In this document: positions 11,760 through 23,765 of the stretch, in pieces
Layout: the number at the start of each line of letters is the position of its first letter
Position numbering within the stretch: position 1 is the first letter of the stretch
Source: Delphinapterus leucas
Taxonomy: Eukaryota > Chordata > Mammalia > Artiodactyla > Monodontidae
NCBI RefSeq assembly: GCF_002288925.2
Contig: NW_022098023.1
Coordinates: 31,283,689 to 31,347,688, forward strand
Direction of reading: 5' to 3'
DNA length: 64,000 bases
Position numbers and translations under genes: made by a program
The notes under the pieces: model-generated
The model's database searches: none
Seen by the model: only the letters and a program-made list of their open reading frames with translations
What the model was told of the DNA's origin: nothing

Positions 11760-13030
11760 CTTAAAACCCATAAAAGTTAGCAAGACCCAGAGTGAATGGA
11801 GTTCCCTCTCTATTCACCTAAAGCCTGACATCTCAGTTTTCATTTTCTGTCTCAGAACCTGCCTCAGCCTAACTAACGGGCACCAGCAAAATCCACTCCC
11901 ATCAAAAAAACTATGCTTGCCCTTGGCGATAGCCATATTAACAGGCGTGAAAAGGACAAGTCACTCAATAAAATACACCAAACACACAATCATACATGAC
12001 ATACATATACTGATCGGAGATAATTTAGTTACAAGTGCATAAAAGGATGAACAATAATTAAGGTAAGTGATAGTTCAAGGCTCCAAATGATTAATTAGCA
12101 AACATAAAATATATAAACAAAAGAGAGAGAGAAGTGTTGATAAATGTTATGCTTTTGAAAAAGGCTCTTTGGTCAAATAAGTTTCAGAAACCCTGATTTT
12201 AAAAAGGCAAAAAGTTTATTAGTGCAAGGTTCATCATAATCTATAATAAGCTATGGAGCTTAAATAGTGAATATATAAATCATACTATTTCCCTAATTTG
12301 TGTATGCTGGACTTTCACAAACATGTCAATCTTTTTCTATGATGGCAGGGATAGTTGAAGAATTTGTTTTCTATGGAACATTGAGAAATACTGATAAATT
12401 CGAAAAAGCATTATTACTCTAGAAGGCAGACAGCTCTGTGGGCTCTAAGAGGCTGGCAAGTTTTAATGGGAAAGAGATTTAATCTCTTTGAAGAATGGAT
12501 AGGATAAAGCATTCGATTCCTATTAAGAGGAAAAATAAATAAACCGATACCTAGCTACTTAAAGATAGTTTTTACATATTCACTTATTTATATCCTTCCA
12601 TTTTTATTCACTCATAATTTTAATATCCACAAGGGATTTGAGGTGTCTCCCAGACACGTTTACACCTCTCTACCACTTCACTCCCACTTCAAAATAGTCC
12701 TTTCCCCTGCGTGATGCGCTGCCGTTTACAAATTCTTCATCTGCAGGGCTCCAGAAATACAATGTGCTTAAGATTGACAGGGACCGGGGGAGCAGTCTTG
12801 TCAGTAATACTGATTCTCAGCGCAAATACAGATTCCTGCACTTGTAGCTAGCATCTCAGATGACTCCGGGCAGGTAATGTAAGACTGTGCTTTTTGAATG
12901 TTGTTTTAGATTAATGTTATTTAGAAAAGAGATCTAATTACAAATGTTAATCTCTAATCACACTCTAAAAACATAGATATTTCTCTAGAGAGATGATGAT
13001 ACATAGAGAGATGATCGATAGATCCCAAGA
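11760..13030. other. Unassigned AT-rich sequence
   Basis: No gene was recognised. A short GA(T)-repeat-like patch (about 12990-13022) precedes the next L1 fragment. Confidence 0.4.
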
Positions 13031-13032
13031 GT

Positions 13033-13365
13033 TTTTTTAATTGAAGTACGGTTGACGTACAATATTATGTAAGTTATAAGTGTACAATGTAGTGAGTCAC
13101 AGTTTTAAAGGTGTTACTCCATTTATAGTTATTATAAAATAGGAGCTATATTCCCTGTGTTATACAATATATCCATGTAGCTTATTTTATACCTAATAGT
13201 TTGTACCTCTTCATCTGTTACCCCTAGATTACGCCTCCCCCCTTCCCTTTTCCCACTGGTAACCACTGGTTTGTTCTTTATATCTGTGGGTCTGCTTCTT
13301 TTTTTGTAATCTTCACTAGTTTGTTTCATTCTTTAGATTCCACATATAAGTGATGTAAGTATTTG
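13033..13365 (-). mobile_element. L1 LINE 3' end, 5'-truncated
   Basis: 'ttaattgaagtacggttgac', 'tataatatgtaagttataag'-like sequence, 'tagcttattttatacctaat', a pyrimidine-rich C/T stretch and 'agattccacatataagtgat' form the L1 3' UTR in reverse orientation. It is closely related in sequence to the fragment at 61.3 kb. Confidence 0.8.
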
Positions 13366-13485
13366 GATCCAAAGAGTTTTAAAAACAAAAATTATGAATA
13401 GGAATAATTTAGACTAGAGATTTCTAATTCTATGCCGGAACGATCTATCCTAGCAAGGAGGTGGATGACTCAAACTTCTAACTAA

Positions 13486-13570
13486 CTTCTTTATTTCAAA
13501 GTTAGAAATAAAGAAAGGAAGAAGGGAAAGAAGAAACGAGGGAGGGAGAGGGTGGTGAGAAGGAGAGAAC
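13486..13570. repeat. GA-rich low-complexity tract
   Basis: Purine-rich sequence of GAAA/GGAA/GGGA units. An 11-bp inverted repeat (ttctttatttc / gaaataaagaa) lies at its left edge. Confidence 0.7.
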
Positions 13571-14759
13571 AGAGCTGATACTTGCAGTTAAATATTTCTG
13601 ATTTCGTTAAGATGGTTACAAAGGAAGAATTTACCCTATATAATCATGGTTAGTTATAATAAATAGTTTGATTGAGCGCCACTGAATCCAATGCCTGTAG
13701 AAAGTAATAGTTAAATCTCGTAGAATCTCAGAGGTTTTGTTCCATTAGTTTGAGTAGCTAACCCTTCCGCCTCATTTTCCAAATGGAGTCCGGGCACAGT
13801 TATATGCTGAAGGTCATGGAAGCAGGGAGTTACAGTGACACAGTCAGTCTTTTATTGTGATGGTTGTGTCCTGGTTGAGTCTAAGAACAGGGGGGAAAGG
13901 AGGTGTGTCTGAAACAAAGCCTGGGGTGAGGGACTGACAACTTTTCTATGGCAGAGCCTGCAGTTGTGAGCAACAGCCCACGTCCTCATAACTAAAGAGC
14001 AGGTGCAGTCAGCTGACCCTGCTGGCAGCCCCATCTCTAGGGTTCTTTGGAGGCGGGAGCCTAACAAGAATCATCCACGGGTAAAGAAGGTTTGGGTTAA
14101 TATCTATAAGCCGCATTAGCGATGCTATTTTTCAATATGATTTATTGACAATTAAGGGATAACAAAAGGGAAATAAACACACACAAAACCTGGCACGTTA
14201 TGGTGTAGCTTGTATGGTCCTTGAGAAAAGGGGCCTCTGCCTGTGTGAACCAGAACCCCCAGCTGTCAATTTCAGCCTATCCCAGCCCCATCCCCCCTCC
14301 CACAAAGATCACCTGCCTTGTGTGTTGTCAGCCGAACCCATCTGGGCACCAAGGACTGACTCAGCCTAGCAGAATTAGAAGCTTTCCCCTGCCCACTTGC
14401 AAGTGGGGTCTGGAAGCTGTCCATAGCTGTCTTAAGTCATAGAACCTGGAGGTCAACAGAATCCTCTGGGCCACGAAGAATAATACCACCTGGCCCTTCA
14501 GTTCAAGTTTGCAGTGTGTGGTTTCTCTTGACAATATCTTCCTCATGGTGGGGAATCAGAAACCTGATTCTGAACACCAGCCAGCCAATTCAGGAGTTGG
14601 GCCTTTCTTACTTGTCAGAGGAGAGTAGGAAGATGGGAGAGGATAGGAGAATTTTAATCCCCAACGAGAAGGAGGTGGGAAGGCAGAAGCATTGGGAACT
14701 TAGCCAAGCAGACTGTGGTTTCAGGCAGGGGCCCAGTCACAGTGAATGTCTGGATAGTA
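13571..14759. other. Unassigned sequence
   Basis: No gene was recognised. It contains copy 2 of the unnamed dispersed motif. Open frames of up to about 127 codons at its right end run into the SINE and are not genes. Confidence 0.35.
14142..14182. repeat. Unnamed dispersed motif, copy 2
   Basis: 'caattaagggataacaaaag' followed by 'aaataaacacacacaaa' matches 11305-11346. Flanking sequence does not align beyond the motif by eye. Confidence 0.5.
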
Positions 14760-14775
14760 AAAACCCACACTACAG

Positions 14776-14991
14776 GGCTTCCCTGGTGGCGCAGCGATTG
14801 AGAGTCCGCCTGCCGATGCAGGGGACACGGGTTCGTGCCCCGGTCTGGGAAGATCCCACATGCCGCGGAGCGGCTGGGCCTGTGAGCCATGGCTGCTGAG
14901 CCTGCGCGTCTGGACCCTGCGCCCCAAAAGGGGAGAGCCAAAAAAAGTGAGAGCCCCGTTAACCAAAAAAAAAAAAAAAAACAAAAAACAA
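14776..14991 (+). mobile_element. CHR SINE, short form
   Basis: Head 'ggcttccctggtggcgcag', B-box region 'gggttcgtgccccggtctgg' and a long A-rich tail (to 14991). It is flanked by 'aaaacccacactacag' at 14760-14775 and 14992-15007. The 3' half is diverged ('cgtctggaccctgcgcccc') and the usual 'gaggcccgcgtaccgc' ending is altered. Confidence 0.95.
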
Positions 14992-15007
14992 AAAACCCAC
15001 ACTACAG

Positions 15008-15569
15008 GCATGGACATATATATACTACCAAACGTAAAATAGTTGGCTAGTGGGAAGCAGCTGCATAGCACAGGGAGATCAGCTCGGTGCTTTGTGACCA
15101 CCTAGAGGGGTGGGATAGGGAGGGTGGGAGGGAGACGCAAGAGGAAAAACAAATACCGTATGCTAACACATATATATGGAATCTAAGAAAAAAAAAAAAA
15201 GGTCATGAAGTACCTACAGGTAAGACGAGAATAAAGACACAGACCTACTAGAGAATGGACTTGAGGATACGGGGAGGGGGAAGGGTAAGCTGTGACAAAG
15301 TGAGAGAGTGGCATGGACATATATACACTACCAAACGTAAAATAGATAGCTAGTGGGAAGCAGCTGCATAGCACAGGGAGATCAGCTCGGTGCTTTGTGA
15401 CCACCTAGAGGGGTGGGATAGGGAGGGTGGGAGGGAGGGAGATGCAAGAGGGAAGAGATATGGAAACATATGTGTATGTATAGCTGATTCACTTTGTTAT
15501 AACGCAGAAACTAACACACCATTGTAAAGCAATTATACTGCAATAAAGATGTTAAAAAATAAAAAAAAT
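15008..15569 (+). mobile_element. L1 LINE 3' UTR with internal duplication
   Basis: The 3' terminus of an artiodactyl-type L1 ends 'aattatactgcaataaagat' plus an A-rich tail. A unit starting 'gcatggacatatata' and running through 'gaccacctagaggggtggga' occurs twice, at 15008-15143 and 15311-15450. The sequence normally upstream of the unit (15145-15310) lies between the two copies. The element is severely 5'-truncated. Its 3' flank at 15570-15585 is a third copy of the target sequence bordering the adjacent SINE. Confidence 0.9.
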
Positions 15570-15585
15570 AAAACCCACACTACAG

Positions 15586-16544
15586 AAAAGCAAAAATTAA
15601 AAAATCTAAGATGAAGATTGCAAGGAAGCCCTCAGTTTAGTGAGAACTGGGACACCTGGGTAATTTACCTAGATATATCAGACACCAGGCTCAGGTCTAT
15701 AGTGAAGAAGCGTTCATTAAACTTGTACCTAGGGCAAGGTCATACAGGAAGCAGGTGTGGCTGTATCCAGTAGATGGAGATCCTGGGTACTGTTGAGAAG
15801 AACTGATAAGACTGGGACTGACTTTCATTGGTGGTATTAAAACAGCAACACTTTTCATTAATTATTCTTTGAATGTTGACATGTTTTCTCTATCATTTTG
15901 GCACATCTTCTTCTCACTGCTTTTTCAGTGTGGTGACTAACGCACATCATGTTTAGAAGAAAAACATAAAACTACGCCATACTGGGTTCATTTTTATTGC
16001 AGCCTTGACATTTTTTGAAGTTTGATGGAATAAGACCATCAGTCCCTGGCGTGTTAGGCATAATAGTGCCTGAAAGACATAACACAGTAATTAAATTTCC
16101 AGAGTTCCTGCTCCCAGAAAAGGGCTTAATGTCCTTCACCGGGAAGCCAGCTCTGGCCTGCTTTGCCCTCACCTCTTCTCTAAGGCATTCTTCAGCACTT
16201 CCTTTAGCGGTCTCTGATGGTTCTAACCTTTTGCTTTTTCTATATCCCGCCCCTCCTCAGCTTCCCTTCCCTCGTTAAGTCCTCCAAGGCTCCCTTCTGG
16301 GTACCTCCCTCCTTTCACTTGCTGGTTCTTGTCTGCATGCCGTCTGCTCACAACCTCGCAGACATCTCTGTGCATGATGTTAAGATCTCTCTGGAATAGT
16401 TTGACATTTCTGTCACCAAAATTTCTTACTACCTAAAGCACAAAGAAAACAGATCTACTCCTTTTTCCAGGCACAGAGCTCTGTGTTTTTAAAACTCTAG
16501 TCAACATTCTCTCTCAAAGCATGGTTTCCTCCATGGATGCATTC
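15586..16544. other. Unassigned sequence
   Basis: No gene or clear repeat was recognised. Overlapping short open frames near 15970-16400 have no recognisable domain. Confidence 0.4.
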
Positions 16545-16960
16545 ACTTATTTATTTATTTTATTGAGATATAATTGATCTATAACATTATATTAGTTTCA
16601 GGTACACAACATAATGATTCATATTTCTATATATTGCAAAATGATCACAACTATAAGTCTAGTTAACATCCATCATCATACATAGTTACAATTGTTTTCT
16701 CTTTTTGTGATGAGAACCTTAAAGATCTACTCTCTTAGCGACTTTCAATTATACAGTACAGTGTTATTAACTATAGTCATCATGCTGTACATTATGTCCC
16801 CAGGACTTAATTTATTTTATAACTGGAAGTTGGGTGTATCCATTTGTTTATTGGCTTCATATTCATTTGGGTCTGACTATCTCTTGCTTTGCCTTGGTGT
16901 AATGACCTCTCCCTCTTTCCTCCAAACTTACCTCAGTACCTCAGACGTATGTCATTAATA
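16545..16960 (-). mobile_element. Older L1 LINE 3' end
   Basis: 'attttattgagatataattg', 'tattagtttcaggtacacaa', 'ctatagtcatcatgctgtac' and the following sequence are the reverse complement of an L1 3' UTR of an older (L1M-like) type. The matching plus-strand type is seen near 43.7 and 57.2 kb. Confidence 0.75.
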
Positions 16961-17609
16961 TGTTTCAGATATGTCTCATTACCGAGCCCCAGATCCAGTA
17001 GCTCCAGCAAGGCTATTGTGATTACAAAGTTTGGAGGCCGTTGACTGACCTGATTACCAAAGAGAGAACTTGACCTCACAGGGTGGAACACCTACCCTCT
17101 CTCCCTCCCCCAGCCTCAGGGAGACTCTCCCAGTGATACATCAAGAACGATGAACTTCCAGAAAATATCTACTGACTCCACCTACCCAATCAAGGAATAA
17201 TTTCAGAATCTCCTCTTTATGATATTCACATCCAAAAAACCAAGGAACCCATAAAACATTTCCCAGTCAAGTACTCCTCAAAAGAACAGCGAGGAATAAA
17301 TTTAAGTATTTTCTATCTAGTATTAAAGAAAAAAACTTATCAGAACTTTCAGTTCCATATGTTTTCCAACTATAATTATGGTTGATGAAAACCAAATTTT
17401 TAAAGTAAGAAAGCTTGTTTTTTCCAACTCTCACTTACTGTGTTCAAACTCCTCCTTCTCTACTCTAACCTCCACCTAAACCCACCCCTGGCCCAAGCTG
17501 TTGGGAGAAATCCCTGAGAAGCTCCATGGTCCAGACTCACCTACTCCCAATGCATCAGGCCCAGCTCAATGTTTTCTTTTCAGCAAACGTTTATTGTATT
17601 GGGGTGGGG
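16961..17609. other. Unassigned sequence
   Basis: No gene or named repeat was recognised. Confidence 0.4.
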
Positions 17610-17653
<44 letters not shown>

Positions 17654-17690
17654 CAGAGAGAGACAGACAGAAAGAGAGAGAAAGAAATGC
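17610..17690. repeat. (TG)n microsatellite followed by GA-rich tract
   Basis: About 16 TG units followed by AGAG/GACA units. Compound microsatellites of this kind are usually polymorphic. Confidence 0.9.
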
Positions 17691-17739
17691 CTCTCCTTTC
17701 AAAGCATTTACTGTATAGTAGAAATGCAGGAGTTGACAT

Positions 17740-17955
17740 TTACTGAAGTATCAAATATTTGCTATACACTGTGCTAGGTTATTTACATCCTTTACATCAC
17801 CTAAGTTTTGTAGCTTTTTAATATTATTATTCCCACTTTAGAAATTAAAAATATAAGAACCTGAGACAGAGAAAAACTAAATAACTTCCATCATCATATA
17901 GCAAATTTCAGGAAGTGGTTTTATTTTGGACCCACGTTTGCCTGGATTTTCTCAA
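17740..17955 (-). mobile_element. MIR SINE
   Basis: The reverse complement of MIR is readable in order: 'tttgctatacactgtgctag', 'tttacatcctttacatcacc', 'ttattattcccactttagaa', 'acctgagacagagaaa' and a diverged exact-core end with 'gacccacgtttgcctgg'. Confidence 0.7.
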
Positions 17956-20541
17956 ACAGACCACTTGCCCACCACCATTTCCCATCTTTCGAATTCATCC
18001 TCTAGTACCACTGTTCCATCAATCCTTCAGCCTACCTTAAACTGACAGTCCATTAATCCTACCATTTTTTTCACTCTCCCTCACACCTCTTCCTTCCCCC
18101 CTTCCCCAGCTTAAAACCCACGGTCAGTCATCATGAACATCCTTAGCACACACCTCCAGTTCCTTTGTGGTTTGTCCCCTTTGCATGCTCACTTGGCAAA
18201 AGCCCAACCCTAATGAGACCCAACCCTCCACCTCCTCTGTGTCTGCTGCCTCCCAGCTGCTTGCTCAAGGCAGGAGAGAAACACACAACCAGGAGGACTG
18301 GTCTCTTGTGAGACAAAGACCTTAAGTCAGCCCTTAATGGCGGGCACTTTTACAGTTGTGGTGACGTGTGTCTAAATGACTGGCCAGAACATAAAACTGA
18401 ATGAGATAAGTTCTATAACTTCACAAGTGCTTCCCAAGACTAAGCCTAGCTTATACATAGATTACTAATCATTGGCTGAAACTGTATTAATTGATAGGGG
18501 CTATTTCTCCTACTCTCCTTAAGCTCTCTTTGTTCTTCCTAGTGACATATGAAGCCTGCTTTTCGAATCAATGTCCCCACCTTCGCTAAATTCATAAATA
18601 GAGAAACTCAAGTGGCTACTACAGAAGTGTGAGTAGTCTTTCCTGGCCAACAGTGTTGCACACAAATGTCATCAGAAGAAAACAGGCCGGTGGCACCCTG
18701 TTTTCCAAGTTGACACTTGGAGGCAACCTGTCCTCACAGCAAGAGCATGTTTACCCTCAGCCTCTCAGGCTCAAAAACCTAATGTTTTCAGGTCACCAAG
18801 AGCAAGTATAAGCTCTCAGTGTAAACTCACAGTACTCAAACTTGTAAACAGATGTATACATCCAGAATCCAACTACAAATAGGTCTATTACAAAGCCTGC
18901 AACATGGAAATTAGTATAACCACTATTCCTCTGCTATATAGCAAGCCAAATCATAAGCAGAAGTTTGGCTGGTGAGTTTATAATCAAAAGGAGAGAAATT
19001 ACCTTAATTGAGTGTATGTTGGCATGAGTTTAAGGTACCCAGGGCCTCCCATGCCGCGATATCAATAGCCTTGCCAATAGGACTGGAAGTTCATCACCAG
19101 GTGACCCCCTCACTCCCTCTCCTTGACATAGTGTTTGCATGAACCCTTGTCAACGTTGGCCTCTTTGATCCTCCTTTTGTAATAATGAAAATATCTCTTA
19201 CAATAACATCAATTCATTCAATAGTCTCATAGACCTAAAACCATTCTGCCTACAATAACTTGACATAACTTTGATTTTTCATTCATTGTTTTCATAGGTG
19301 AATTCTCAGAGTTCAATTGTACACCATAAATTTAAAAATTCTTGGGAATCCCATTCTGCAGCCTCCACAGGACATCAGTGAGGGTTCCAGAATAAGTAGG
19401 GAGCAATTAAAACTTGAGGTCAGTTTGGGAGATAAGAAAAATCAGGTAGGATGCTTACGATACTTCATCTCCCTTCTTCACCTAGGTACAAACCTGGTAC
19501 CTCTTGATACTTGCCAGAAAACCGATCACAGAGAAAAATTCAATTAATGGTAGCAAAGATCCCTTCAAATCGCTCATATGTCTCTGATATTTTTTTCAAA
19601 GTGTTATCATCACAGTGAAATGTTCCTATTTAATCCATGTCATCCTTGTGCACCAGAAAATCTGTAACAGCAAGGAAACGATTTTATATTATATGGGCTT
19701 TTCAATTCAAAGCAGTCTAAACCATCTTTATCACCAAGAGCATTTGTGATATCCATTTTACTGCTGTGTAATAAGCAAGATATCAAAGATATTTCCTCTG
19801 CTTTGTCTTTTCTGCACTCTCAATTTCTTTTCTTTGAAATCCGGTCAAAAGAACATAGCTTACTGCCTCCAAACTCATTAGTACAATAAGATAATTTTCA
19901 CAGAAAGCAATAGCTACTGATGGAATTCAAACTACTGATGTCTATATGAAGATCATATTTTTCAACTAAGAGTCTTTTCTTACATTAATCACGGAATACC
20001 AGTTAATTCCTCTGAGCATTTAGATTTTTTTACCCTAAGTAATTAACTCCTCTGACCCTCCTTAGCAGTGTGTCAGATGTGCTTTCTCATACTTGCCACA
20101 CACAGATGCAGATCTCAGCCCCAGCATTCTGACTCCTAAATGGAGACGTGCACGCCTCAGCTGAGACCCCCTTCTTTAGAGGCTTCCTGCACTTAGACTC
20201 CAATTTCGGAAGAAAATGCCACCAAGGTGATCTTCACCATCTGTCCAGCGTTTCTGGGGAGGCATCGTGGGCACATGTTGGAGGGAGGAAGACTTGACGT
20301 TTCCCTCACGTTGGTCTGTGCTATTTTTTCCACCCACAAAGCCAGGAAGCTGCACAAATCTCTGGCAAGCAGCCACTTTCAGTTTTCTCAGAAGCCAAGA
20401 GAGTGGTTCCCTGTATTTTAAAAAAGGCAAATGCTGCCTTATTCGACCTAATCATTACTTGGAGAACAATCGCAAAAGAATCCAGCCTACTGCCTTTTAT
20501 GCCTAAAGAATAAGCCTGGGCGGCATTCTAAACGCTTCCAC
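17956..20541. other. Unassigned sequence
   Basis: No gene, RNA or named repeat could be supported across this stretch. Open frames of 60-84 codons have no recognisable domains. Confidence 0.35.
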
Positions 20542-20599
20542 TTCTCTTTGCCAGAAGACAGAAAAGTCGTTTCTCTTTGCCAGAAGACAGAAAAGTCGT
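20542..20599. repeat. Perfect 29-bp tandem duplication
   Basis: The 29-bp unit at 20542-20570, starting 'ttctctttgccagaagacag', is repeated without a mismatch at 20571-20599. Confidence 0.95.
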
Positions 20600-21574
20600 G
20601 TAGAAAACGGGCTCTCCACCAGGGGGTCCACCCACCTGCTGACACTCTTGAGTATTAGAACGTGTTATTTCTACTCCATCCTGGAACTCCCAACCGGAAT
20701 GTGGCTAAACCCTGGTACCAGGTGACCCTCCTAGAAAACTACAGAGTTGTCGTCCACTTCAAGCAGGATGCATCGTCCACTTGTAACAGAAGCAGATCTG
20801 AAATCTCTGACTGTTTCTTCTGCCATCAACGACTGGGGTTCTAGCGCTGATGTTGAAGTGTGGGCATTTGGAGAAGGCCTGGGTGTGGTGTCAAAGAAAG
20901 AGGATTGGGGCACTGACGTGAAAGAGGATTTGAAAAAGAGAACTCTAAGAGCAAGGAAAGAAGTTCCCAAGGGAGGTGAACAGGGACCAAAACTAAACCT
21001 TTTATGTAGAAGTGTCTGGGGAAAAGTTACTGAAAATTCCCTTTGCAGTGGATCTTAGGTAGTTATTTTTCCACTGATACTTTAAGATACATGGCTGTGA
21101 CTTTTTTTTAATATTCCGCTATTAAGTTTACATTTTAACCCGATCTTCCCAAAATAAAGTTGTTGTCCACTCTTATTTCCAAGAGGCAATTTGTTGTTAA
21201 TTTATTTATTTAAAAAACTGTATTGAGTAACTGCTCTCTGTGAAACACTTTGCTATATGCCATGGTAGATGGGAGACTCATAAAACACTACAGATTTTAT
21301 CGATATATTGAGATCATTAAAATATGATAAGAAAACTCAACCAGGAATAAGAAAACAGAAGTGAGAAGTGTTCTTAGCACAATCCTTTTTTCTTTGTAAA
21401 CCTTGTCTTCTTAATTTATAAACTAAGAAAATATGTTAGAAGGTCTCTAAATTTGTTTATAGGGTTAACATTCCTTCATAGATCTTTCTTTCTTCTCCCT
21501 TACTAGCTCTGCTTTCTTTAGGGCCCTCTTTTTTTTTCCTTCCATAAAACACTTTCTCCTTCTGACCCTATATT
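20600..21574. other. Unassigned sequence
   Basis: A 103-codon plus-strand open frame (20747-21058) lacks any recognisable domain, and overlapping minus-strand frames are equally open. The part near 21215-21300 weakly resembles an L2 3' end in reverse. Confidence 0.35.
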
Positions 21575-21708
21575 AGTTCATTGGGCAATTTCATCAAATT
21601 CCCAAGTTCCCATAACTTTGATTTCCACTTATAGACTTATGATTCCCAATTGTAAATAGATAAATGATAGATAAAGGACAGGTAGATAGATAGATAGATG
21701 ATAGATAG

Positions 21709-21739
<31 letters not shown>

Positions 21740-22140
21740 GATATAAATGAGCAAACTTATCTCCTGGTCTCCAAACCTGATGTTTAGCGTTCTACCAAAT
21801 GTCTCCAACTGTATGTCCCAAATTCATCTCACACTTTCGTGTGTGAAATTGAATATCTTCTATTTTTGTATCTATTGCAATAAATAATAATATCTACTCA
21901 AATACCAAAACCCAAAACTGGGAATTTGCTTCAATAGTTTGTATCGCCATCCAGTTGGAACCCAGAACAGTCCATTCTTCCTTTTCCATCCCCAAGCCTT
22001 CAATCCATCTCCCAAGCCACCATCAGAGTGACCTTTCCAAATTCCAGTGACGGTAATACACTCCTTTTCTAAGTTTGAAACATTTAACCACAAGTTTGTT
22101 GCTACCGCTACCTTCTTCAAACCCACCATTGGTCCCCCAT
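21575..22140 (+). mobile_element. L2 LINE fragment
   Basis: Diverged plus-strand L2 sequence. 'caactgtatgtcccaaattc' resembles the L2 'aacatgtcccaaactgaact' block. 'caatccatctcccaagccac' and 'cagagtgacctttccaaatt' resemble the following 'caatccatcctccacactgc...gatctttc' block. A GATA microsatellite interrupts it. Confidence 0.6.
21678..21746. repeat. (GATA)n microsatellite
   Basis: About 15 GATA units with two interruptions, lying inside the L2 fragment. Confidence 0.95.
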
Positions 22141-22475
22141 CCCCAGGTGTGCTTCTCAATCTGGAATATACATCCCTCCAGGAGTCCTGGCACTGTGCCA
22201 GGGGAACTGAACACCTCAGGATAACATCTTCTGGGAAATTCAATTTTACTTGATGGCAAAAAATTTAAAATATGATTTCAGTATTGAAACCAGTAGAGTA
22301 CACAGTAGAAAGCAAAAATATGAAAGGAGACGTCAAATAAATTTTTTTGCTTGCAATGGCCCACTTCAGACTATTCACTAAAAGCCTGTGGTGGGAGGAT
22401 ATTCTTCTTTCCTCTTTGGAATACTTTGGAACAGACAAAATGTTTGAGAAGTACTGACAATGAAGAATAGAACCA

Positions 22476-22646
22476 ATAAACAACTAGGTCCTACTGTATA
22501 GCACAGGGAACTACATTCAAAATCCTGTGATAAACCATAATGGAAAAGAATATGAAAAAGAAGGTATATATAACAATCACTTTGCTGTACAGCAGAAATT
22601 AACACAACATTGTAAATTAACTATACTTCAATAAATTTTTTTAAAA
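22476..22646 (+). mobile_element. L1 LINE 3' end, strongly 5'-truncated
   Basis: 'aacaactaggtcctactgta', 'ctgtacagcagaaattaaca' and 'actatacttcaataaa' plus an A-rich tail form the last ~170 bp of an L1 3' UTR. It is flanked by 'aagaatagaacca' (22463-22475) and 'aagaatagaatca' (22647-22659), a 13-bp target-site duplication with one mismatch. Confidence 0.9.
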
Positions 22647-22859
22647 AAGAATAGAATCAAGACCTCTTCTTGGTATAGCACTTGCAATTCATCTAGTCCA
22701 CATCTATTATCTCAACAACCCCATGTTCTTCTCCCACTTCCCTCCTACCCAGGGCTCCAGCTATAACAAGCTATAACAAGTTACCTTTATCTCAACAGGC
22801 TGTGTTGTTTCATGCACAAAGCCATGCGTTAGACAGGGGTATAGAATATGGGAGAACAA

Positions 22860-23200
22860 TGAGTCATTCATGACGGCGTAAGCTTAGGGGTTGGGAATAG
22901 AATGAAATGAGTTTGGAAGAAAGTGGGGAAGAATTATTGGGGCCAGCTTGTGAAGAATATTGTCTCCCACAGTGAGACTTACCTTGTAGGCAATGAGGAG
23001 TCCCTGAACGTTTTGAGACAATGTCAGGATCACCTGTCTTTCAGAAGTGAGAGCTCTAAGCTATAGCACTACCTCTAATGGTAACATGGTGTATGGCTCA
23101 AAGACTGGAGTGGAGAATTCGGGCGAGAGTCCAAGTGAAAGATAAAATTCTTAACAATCACTGAAGAGTTGACCCGTGGGAATATAAGTGACACTTTTCA
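22860..23200 (-). mobile_element. Probable L2 LINE fragment
   Basis: The sequence order 'ggggccagcttgtgaagaat', 'tttgagacaatgtcaggatc' resembles the reverse complement of L2 interior sequence ('ggggccagatcatgtagggc'). It is highly diverged. Confidence 0.35.
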
Positions 23201-23399
23201 GTCTAGGGGTTTGAGGTTAAAAACAAAAAATTCAACCACAACAGGAACTGCGATAATGATTCACTTGTTAAACATCCGGTAGTAGATGTTTCAGATACCC
23301 CTATTAGTGAAAGCACTTCAGCTTTTCTAACTCCAACATATATAAATTAAAAACAATGAGACAGATGACAAGATGTGCCATTTTCAGGCCTCTTTGGCA

Positions 23400-23765
23400 T
23401 TGTATGTTCATTCTGTTCCCGTTGGTAAGGATGCCCTTATCACCCTGGACCTTATTCCACCTGTGGAACCCTTAACTCTATTGCAAAACCCAGGCCAAAA
23501 GATACCCCCTTAAAGAATGCTTTGTCATTGCCACCTGCTGTGGTTGCATCAGGAGCCTCAATCTTTATGTGCCCAAAAGTTCTATATCCACATGGTCCAG
23601 ATGGCCTCACCTCGCTGTAATACAAGTATGTTTCCGCATGTTCATCTCCACTTCAGACTGTGAGCTCCTTAAGAGTAAGGTCACACCTTCTTCCCCTTTG
23701 AATCACCACCATCCGGCCCCAGGACTGGCACATGTTAAACACAGTTAATCAGATGAGTACATCGA
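23400..23765 (+). mobile_element. L2 LINE 3'-end fragment
   Basis: 'gactgtgagctccttaagag' followed by 'ccccaggactggcacatg' is the L2 3'-terminal pattern. Diverged L2-like sequence precedes it. Confidence 0.5.

Larger units (their letters stand above)
14760..15585. repeat. Target-site sequence present three times (SINE-L1 tandem insertion)
   Basis: 'aaaacccacactacag' occurs at 14760-14775, 14992-15007 and 15570-15585, bordering the SINE and the L1 piece. This is the pattern expected if a second retrotransposon inserted at the same nick site, inside the duplication made by the first. Confidence 0.9.

Noticed and set aside
14776..14860. tRNA-like promoter boxes that could suggest a tRNA gene
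   Set aside because: They belong to the tRNA-derived head of the CHR SINE. No complete cloverleaf with anticodon and acceptor stems is present.
20747..21058. 103-codon plus-strand frame
   Set aside because: The opposite strand is also open over most of it, there is no domain, and its composition is ordinary.
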